From contig CANJPX010000027.1 in the NCBI GenBank assembly GCA_947476185.1, positions 1 through 40,369 of the forward strand: a stretch of DNA of 40,369 bases. Direction: 5' to 3'. The stretch is from Bacteroidota bacterium. GTDB lineage: Bacteria; Bacteroidota; Bacteroidia; 2-12-FULL-35-15. Made by a program: the position numbers and the translations under genes. A model generated the notes under the pieces. It had not been told where the DNA came from. It saw only the letters and a program-made list of their open reading frames with translations, and searched no databases. This document shows, piece by piece, positions 35,115 to 40,369 of this stretch. Position 1 is the first letter of the stretch. Every line of letters begins with the position of its first letter.

Positions 35115-37538
35115 TTAATATATTTTAGGAAATTTATTCGGATTTGTTTCTTGCATTAATTCATAAACCTTATCGAATACATCTTCTACACTTGGCTTGG
35201 AGGAATAATCTCCATCAGTACCATAAGCTGGACGATGATCTTTTGCAGAAAGAGTGCGTGGTGCTGAATCTAAATATTGATAAGCACTTTGTTCATCTAA
35301 TATTTTTTGAAGAATGTAAGCACTTGCACCGCCCGGAACATCCTCATCCAAAACGATTAATCTGTTGGTTTTCTTTACAGATTCTACGATTGAATGATTC
35401 AAATCGAACGGTAATAATGTTTGAACATCGATCACTTCAACAGAAATTTCTGCTTCAGTAAGTAGTTTAACAGCCTCCATCGCAATTCTACAGCAAGAAC
35501 CATAAGTTACCAAGGTAACGTCTTTCCCTTCATTTATCGTTTCAACAACACCTAAAGGAATTCTATATTCTCCTAAATTTAATGGTAATTTTTCTTTTAA
35601 GCGGTATCCATTTAACGGCTCAATAACTAGAGCAGGTTCATCTCCTAATAATAAAGTATTATAGAATCCTGATGCTTGAAGCATGTTTCGTGGAACACAA
35701 ACGTGAATACCACGGATGGAATTAATGATCATTCCCATCGGCGAACCGCTATGCCATATCCCTTCCAGTCGATGTCCTCGTGTACCAATAATTACAGGAG
35801 CTTTTTGTGCGCCTTTTGTTCGGTAGTGTATCGTTGCAAGGTCATCACTCATAATTTGTAACGCGTACAATAAATAATCAAGGTATTGGATCTCTGCTAT
35901 GGGACGTAATCCACGCATAGCCAATCCGATGGCTTGGCCTATTATTGTTGCTTCACGGATGCCTGTATCAAAAACCCTTATCTCTCCGTATTTTTCCTGA
36001 AGACCTTCCAATCCTTGATTTACTCCTCCGATTTTCCCTGCATCTTCACCAAAAATTAAAACTTCAGGATATTTAGCAAGAATAACATTGAAATTTTCTT
36101 TTAACAATTCTCTTCCGTCAACCATCCTTGCATCCTCTGCAAATTCAATTTTCACAGGTTTTACTTTTAATGCACTTAATTCAGATTCGCTCTGTAAGTA
36201 TGAACTGTAACGATCGTGGTTTGCTAATTTTGATTCATTTATCCAATCAGCCAATTGTTTTTTAGCTGCAATTTTTTCATGACGCGTTAAACGAAGAACG
36301 CTTTTAGCCGCAACAAGAATGTTTTTACGGAGAGGTTCGAGTATAGCAGAAAGGTCGTCCTTAATTTTTTTGATAAACGCTGCATTTGTGGATTGAGCAG
36401 CGATATTATCCATCAATAAACATACATCCTTTAGTTCAGCCTTGATTGGATTTATATAGGCATCCCAAGCAGCCGTTTTTGCCTCACGCACAGCTTTTTT
36501 TGCATTCTCCTCGATTTCAATTAATTCATTTTCATTAGCAATTTTATTTGAAAGGATCCATTCACGTAATTTTTTGATCCCATCAAAATTTGTTTCCCAA
36601 TGTAAGCGGTCTTTTGATTTGTAACGTTCGTGAGAACCTGAAGTACTATGGCCTTGAGGTTGAGTTACTTCTTCTACATGCACCAAAACCGGAACATGTT
36701 GCGCTCTGCAAACTGCACTTGCTTTTTCAAATGTTTCACAAAGATGAACATAATCCCATCCTTTTGTTTTGAATATTTCATATCCGTTTCCTCCATTTTC
36801 ACGTTGAAAACCTTTTAATATTTCAGAGATACTTTCCTTTGTTGTTTGATATCTTTTTGGAACAGAAATTCCATGGCCATCATCCCAAACAGAGATTAAC
36901 ATCGGGATTTGCATAACACCTGCAGCATTTATAGTTTCCCAAAATAAACCCTCAGAAGTACTCGCATCACCGATAGTACCAAAAGCAATTTCATTTCCCA
37001 TGTTCGAGAAATTATGAAATTGTTTTTTTTGCAGATCTGGGTTCAGTTTATAATGTTTTGATGCCATGGCTAATCCTAGTAAACGTGGCATTTGCCCACC
37101 TGTTGGTGAAATATCAGGGGAAGAATTTTTGATCTTAGTAAGATCTTTCCATGAGCCATCCGCATTTAAGCTGCGTGTTCCAAAATGTCCTCCCATTTGT
37201 CTGCCTGCACTCATCGGCTCGGCCTCTTGATCTGTATGTCCGTATAAACCTGCAAACCATTCTTGCAATGTAAGGTTATCTGTAGCAAACATAAATGTTT
37301 GATCACGGTAATAGCCGGAGCGGAAATCACCTTTTTGAAAAACTTTGGCCATTGCCAACTGCGGGATCTCTTTACCATCACCAAAGATCCCAAATTTTGC
37401 TTTTCCTGTAAGAACTTCTTTTCTGCCTAATAAACTGGCTTCACGACTTTCATTTGCGATCCGATAATCGTTCAATACTATTTTGATGTATTCTGTAACT
37501 TTTGTTTTTCCTGAAGACATTGTTTCTTCTTTTAACAT
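35115..37538 (-). CDS. 2-oxoacid dehydrogenase E1, fused alpha and beta subunits
   Basis: 807 residues. The alpha part (about 20-330) has YYRDQTFMFA, the thiamine-diphosphate motif GDAST (190-194) with DDGHGIS (219-225) and a phosphorylation-loop-like SGSHERYKSKDR. A linker of about 130 helical residues follows. The beta part (about 475-800) has FGEDAGKIGGVNQGL, EIQYLDYL and the HSGSPMG segment. The fusion fits branched-chain or pyruvate dehydrogenase E1; I cannot fix the substrate from sequence. E2 and E3 genes are not here. The ATG at 37538 is the first; another at 37520 is possible. Confidence 0.9.
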   Translation of the reverse strand: MLKEETMSSGKTKVTEYIKIVLNDYRIANESREASLLGRKEVLTGKAKFGIFGDGKEIPQLAMAKVFQKGDFRSGYYRDQTFMFATDNLTLQEWFAGLYGHTDQEAEPMSAGRQMGGHFGTRSLNADGSWKDLTKIKNSSPDISPTGGQMPRLLGLAMASKHYKLNPDLQKKQFHNFSNMGNEIAFGTIGDASTSEGLFWETINAAGVMQIPMLISVWDDGHGISVPKRYQTTKESISEILKGFQRENGGNGYEIFKTKGWDYVHLCETFEKASAVCRAQHVPVLVHVEEVTQPQGHSTSGSHERYKSKDRLHWETNFDGIKKLREWILSNKIANENELIEIEENAKKAVREAKTAAWDAYINPIKAELKDVCLLMDNIAAQSTNAAFIKKIKDDLSAILEPLRKNILVAAKSVLRLTRHEKIAAKKQLADWINESKLANHDRYSSYLQSESELSALKVKPVKIEFAEDARMVDGRELLKENFNVILAKYPEVLIFGEDAGKIGGVNQGLEGLQEKYGEIRVFDTGIREATIIGQAIGLAMRGLRPIAEIQYLDYLLYALQIMSDDLATIHYRTKGAQKAPVIIGTRGHRLEGIWHSGSPMGMIINSIRGIHVCVPRNMLQASGFYNTLLLGDEPALVIEPLNGYRLKEKLPLNLGEYRIPLGVVETINEGKDVTLVTYGSCCRIAMEAVKLLTEAEISVEVIDVQTLLPFDLNHSIVESVKKTNRLIVLDEDVPGGASAYILQKILDEQSAYQYLDSAPRTLSAKDHRPAYGTDGDYSSKPSVEDVFDKVYELMQETNPNKFPKIY

Positions 37539-37560
37539 AATAAATTGGCATTGGATCTAT

Positions 37561-37584
37561 CCTACAATTATTAGTATTTGTAGG
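37561..37584. promoter_or_regulatory. Inverted repeat CCTACAA...TTGTAGG upstream of the E1 gene
   Basis: CCTACAA (37561-37567) and TTGTAGG (37578-37584) are perfect 7-base inverted copies with a 10-base spacer, 23 bases upstream of the E1 start codon. The size and spacing fit an operator; no T run follows, so a terminator is less likely. Confidence 0.35.
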
Positions 37585-37648
37585 GGTGACATTGTGTTAT
37601 TTTATAATTTGAATCGTAGTTTATTCTGTAAAAAATTGTGAAAACTGT

Positions 37649-38338
37649 TTAATATTTTTCGTTATATAGTTTTACAGCTGCTCTGTTGTAATTTGTTCGT
37701 TTCCTTTTAAATGACCCGGAAACGATTGGACAGGCAACCGCAGCAAACAGGCAAACAGCACTACCTGTTGCATATGCTGGATTCAATCCTAAAGAACCGC
37801 TAGCACCGGTATTTCCATAGATCATACTTGCAATTAATAAGCCATAAGCGCCAATCCCAAGTGGAATAGCTGCAAAACCTATATATTGCATTGCCTTCGC
37901 GTCTTTTGCACTACTTACCAAAGCTATAATTTTTTTATCTTTCGTTTCCATTAAAATATTTTGAACGTCACGTTCTCCTAGGCGAACATTTTTTTGTTGG
38001 TACCTTCCGGAACCCCACATCTCAATTTTGTTTGATTCGGCAGGTTTTCCTCCATAATAATCGGTGTTGTCAGCAACTTTTATTTCAATTTTTTGAGTTG
38101 GTTCTTGTTTGAACACCTCTTTCATTCCATTGGAATAAACAATAAAATTAATATCTGATTTCTTCTCGATATAAGTAGGACCATCAAGAAAATCAAATTT
38201 CTTGAATTTCACTTCTGTAGAACTAATTTCTATAATTTTAGCTATGATCTTTTCAGAATTGTTTTTTGTGATGGTATCCTGCGCAAAGTTTACCAGCGAT
38301 AAACATGACAACAGTAATATCAGGGTCAATTTTTTCAT
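37649..38338 (-). CDS. Envelope protein of unknown function with two membrane helices
   Basis: 229 residues. Signal peptide (MKKLTLILLLSCLSLVNFAQ), then a domain common in Bacteroidota proteins: ITKNNSEKIIAKIIEISSTEVKFKKFDFLDGPTY and a strand INFIVYSNGMKEVF. Two hydrophobic segments lie at about 153-173 and 187-207, and the end is KRTNYNRAAVKLYNEKY, also a recurrent ending in this group. The function is unknown. A -7 promoter word sits 15 bases upstream. Confidence 0.82.
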   Translation of the reverse strand: MKKLTLILLLSCLSLVNFAQDTITKNNSEKIIAKIIEISSTEVKFKKFDFLDGPTYIEKKSDINFIVYSNGMKEVFKQEPTQKIEIKVADNTDYYGGKPAESNKIEMWGSGRYQQKNVRLGERDVQNILMETKDKKIIALVSSAKDAKAMQYIGFAAIPLGIGAYGLLIASMIYGNTGASGSLGLNPAYATGSAVCLFAAVACPIVSGSFKRKRTNYNRAAVKLYNEKY

Positions 38339-38352
38339 AGTTTGCGTTTTTA

Positions 38353-38360
38353 CAAATATA
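38353..38360 (-). promoter_or_regulatory. Candidate -7 element for the 229-residue envelope protein gene
   Basis: Minus strand TATATTTG, a match to TAnnTTTG, 15 bases before the ATG at 38338. The -33 box is not evident. Confidence 0.4.
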
Positions 38361-38401
38361 AAAAAATAAAGCGAAAAAAATATGACTTTTAGGTTTTTTG
38401 G

Positions 38402-38444
38402 AAAAAAGGGGCGGAGAATGAGAAATGCTACGAACTCATTCTCC
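38402..38444 (-). terminator. Intrinsic terminator of the 107-residue gene
   Basis: GGAGAATGAG (38413-38422) and CTCATTCTCC (38435-38444) form a perfect 10-pair stem with a 12-base loop. On the minus strand it is followed by GCCCCTTTTTTCC. It lies about 90 bases after the stop of the gene at 38531, leaving a rather long untranslated tail. Confidence 0.8.
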
Positions 38445-38530
38445 TGTATTCAGTTTTGCACGACTTCATACCCCTTCAGGAAAGAAAATTTTGATGTTTT
38501 CTGATCTATAACGTTTGGAGGAACTAAATG

Positions 38531-38854
38531 TTACAGCACTTTAAAATTAATATCGATTACGTAAATTTCATTTGAATTTTTGCTTGTGCCGCTAAAGTTA
38601 ATTTTAGGAAACTGAGTAATAATATATTTTTTTAATTCAGGACTTGCTGACTCTACATTTAATACCATCGCTTTTCCTTCTTCCGTAATTTTAAATTTAA
38701 TATTTACTTTCTCATAAAATTTGCTTTCCAATAATGAAGATGGAACGCGAAGTACTTTGCATATTGCAGAATTTATATTTTTTTCGTTTCTGGCAAATGT
38801 TGCTGAAATGACTATAGTCATGGCAACTGCTAATGTTATTAAATTTTTATACAT
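38531..38854 (-). CDS. Small secreted protein, TonB-C-like
   Basis: 107 residues: signal peptide (LITLAVAMTIVISATFA) and a mature domain of about 85 residues with VLRVPSSLLESKFYEKVNIKFKITEEGKAMVLNVES and a final VIDINFKVL. The strand pattern with EGKAMVLNVESASPELKKYI resembles small TonB C-terminal-like envelope proteins common in this phylum. No partner gene is evident. Function unknown. Confidence 0.8.
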   Translation of the reverse strand: MYKNLITLAVAMTIVISATFARNEKNINSAICKVLRVPSSLLESKFYEKVNIKFKITEEGKAMVLNVESASPELKKYIITQFPKINFSGTSKNSNEIYVIDINFKVL

Positions 38855-38962
38855 GGCTTTTGATGTTTTCGTTATTCGTTACTACTTTTTATTTTTATCT
38901 GATGTTTTATTTATTTATTAACGAGACGACTATCTTATATAAAAGGTACACCTTATTTAATT

Positions 38963-40369
38963 TTATTTGTTTGATTTAGTAATATGTTCTTCCATTGGAG
39001 AAGGAGGCTTGGGAGCTTCAAATGGCATATCATTATTTTTTTCGGTCTTTTCTAATCCTTCGCAATCGATACATGCTAATCCTTGATTCGTCATGATCCA
39101 TCTCCTGCTTACCATGTCATTATCTACTGCATCATTTAAATTATCTATATCAAAAAGTATATTTTCCATTCGTTTGCTTAAGTAGATCACTTTATTTACC
39201 GGTACTTTTAATAATATAGATACTTCCTGTGCCCTTAGTTTATCAATTGTTTTGACATTAAAATAGCTGTCAAAGGTTATGGTTGAATCTGTTTGTACTA
39301 CAGTATACTCTATGTTTTTTGCACGATGAGCTGCATCTATTTTGTCATAACCATTTGCCGATTTAAATATGGATAATTGGAAATTTTCATTTTCACTTGG
39401 TACAATATTCATTCTAGGGTAACCTAATTTGAAATTATTCTCATCTTTTGAGATCATTGTCCAGTTGCCGAAATTAATTCTCCTGTGATGATAAAATCGT
39501 ATATCCTGATCATCTTCTTGGCTAGGTTTTAAGTTGAGATAAACAACCTGGCTATTCGGTTGGACCAACTCAATTGTTTGCTTTGAGGATGATTCCTCAG
39601 AAAAATCACCTGCGATCTGAATACCAACATAAATTAGAATTCCTACACCGCATAACCATAGGGTATTGGCAGTGTATTTTACAATTTTGCTACGTTGTTT
39701 TATTCCGAACAAATGTCTGATTCCGGTATAAATAAGCGATAAAACCGGAACTCCAATTAACATTATTAATCCTATTACTATCAAAGGAATTGGCAATCCG
39801 TCAGGTAATACTGCGGCGCCAAATTCATAAATTGAAAAATGGATATTGTTGACCGGAGAATTAAAAACTGAAATTGTTCCCTTTCCGAAAATTGTAGCTA
39901 ATAAGCCTACCATAAGCGCAATTCCAACAAAGACAAAAAAAACTGCAATGATCTTTCCGAATATTTTGAAAATATTATGAAAAACATCTGTAATAAATTC
40001 TAGAGCTTTTTGGGTAGAAGTTTTAATTCTGTCCTTGTTTTCTTTTGATCCAACCTCATCCCCAAAATCTTTCATGCGTTTTTTAAATTCTTCGAACTCT
40101 TCATTCACTACTTTACCGATATTGTTCACATCTATTTTTTCTCCACGCATTTCCAATTTTTCAGCAGTTGTTTTTGCTTTCGGGATAATGATACAAAGAA
40201 TGATGTATAATATTAATCCGGATCCAAACACGAAGAAACTTATTGCAAAAGCTGCGCGAAGCCAAATAGGATCGAAGTCGAAATAACTCGCTATTCCTGA
40301 GCAGACTCCTCCAATTACTTTATCATCCTGGTCGCGGAATACTCTTTTTCTTCTTTTGTTTTCTCCTGA
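38963..40369 (-). CDS. PspC-domain membrane protein (N-terminus outside window)
   Basis: The frame is open to the right edge, so the 5' end is missing. A GTG at 40231 is inside the PspC domain and is not the start. The domain is visible upstream: KRVFRDQDDKVIGGVCSGIA, then SYFDFDPIWLRAAFAISFF and the helix that ends LILYIILCIIIPKA. Three further hydrophobic regions follow (about 39950-39870, 39800-39710 and 39660-39600), then a soluble C-terminal part of about 200 residues with beta character (VYLNLKPSQEDDQDIRFYHH). A CIDC motif sits near the end. PspC proteins belong to envelope stress responses; the ligand of the C-terminal part is unknown. Confidence 0.85.
   Translation of the reverse strand, partial: SGENKRRKRVFRDQDDKVIGGVCSGIASYFDFDPIWLRAAFAISFFVFGSGLILYIILCIIIPKAKTTAEKLEMRGEKIDVNNIGKVVNEEFEEFKKRMKDFGDEVGSKENKDRIKTSTQKALEFITDVFHNIFKIFGKIIAVFFVFVGIALMVGLLATIFGKGTISVFNSPVNNIHFSIYEFGAAVLPDGLPIPLIVIGLIMLIGVPVLSLIYTGIRHLFGIKQRSKIVKYTANTLWLCGVGILIYVGIQIAGDFSEESSSKQTIELVQPNSQVVYLNLKPSQEDDQDIRFYHHRRINFGNWTMISKDENNFKLGYPRMNIVPSENENFQLSIFKSANGYDKIDAAHRAKNIEYTVVQTDSTITFDSYFNVKTIDKLRAQEVSILLKVPVNKVIYLSKRMENILFDIDNLNDAVDNDMVSRRWIMTNQGLACIDCEGLEKTEKNNDMPFEAPKPPSPMEEHITKSNK

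Noticed and set aside
40229..40231. GTG as start of the PspC protein
   Set aside because: The frame continues upstream with the conserved DDKVIGGVCSGIA part of the PspC domain, so the true start is beyond the window.

Overview
The window looks like chromosomal DNA of a member of the Bacteroidota. It is AT-rich, has many secreted proteins with short hydrophobic signal peptides ending around AQ, carries a type IX secretion (T9SS) sorting domain, a BatABCDE operon and a PorE-like OmpA protein, and shows several copies of the TAnnTTTG promoter word known from this phylum. I see no phage, insertion sequence, tRNA, rRNA or CRISPR array. Genes are dense and no gene-free gap exceeds about 260 bases. 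I cannot name the genus.

Layout: (1) 1-1625, the N-terminal part of a large secreted protein with 81-residue Ig-like repeats, cut by the window edge. (2) 1817-10235, an eight-gene minus-strand operon reading moxR, DUF58, a BatD-like membrane protein, batA, batB, batC, batD, batE. (3) 10437-12963, truA overlapping an ABC exporter gene on the plus strand. (4) 13017-17063, uvrA divergent from a sigma-70-family factor with a long leader and an unusually strong ribosome binding site, then a 62-residue unknown protein. (5) 17169-22534, a membrane-anchored patatin phospholipase and the histidine-degradation genes ftcD and hutI. (6) 22774-28855, aroC, an AsmA-like protein and a TPR/PD40/CRD/OmpA protein with the domain order of PorE, with three repeat-like intergenic elements between them. 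(7) 28930-31838, a 115-residue two-helix channel-like protein, a secreted alpha/beta hydrolase with a T9SS tag, and a small secreted partner. (8) 31953-37538, pruA, murQ with an unknown acidic partner, and a fused E1 alpha/beta 2-oxoacid dehydrogenase. (9) 37649-40369, two small envelope proteins and a PspC-domain membrane protein that runs off the right edge.

Most of the window is housekeeping and envelope biology. Histidine (hutI, ftcD) and proline (pruA) catabolism both feed glutamate; murQ recycles or uses MurNAc; the Bat operon is a predicted envelope complex in which a MoxR ATPase works on VWA proteins. The points most worth following are the channel-like protein whose selectivity filter reads GMG instead of GYG, the PorE-like protein whose leader is a C/G-rich hairpin repeat, the sigma-factor leader with its small downstream gene, and the unknown partner of murQ. 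I did not find a clear multi-gene defence or mobile system.
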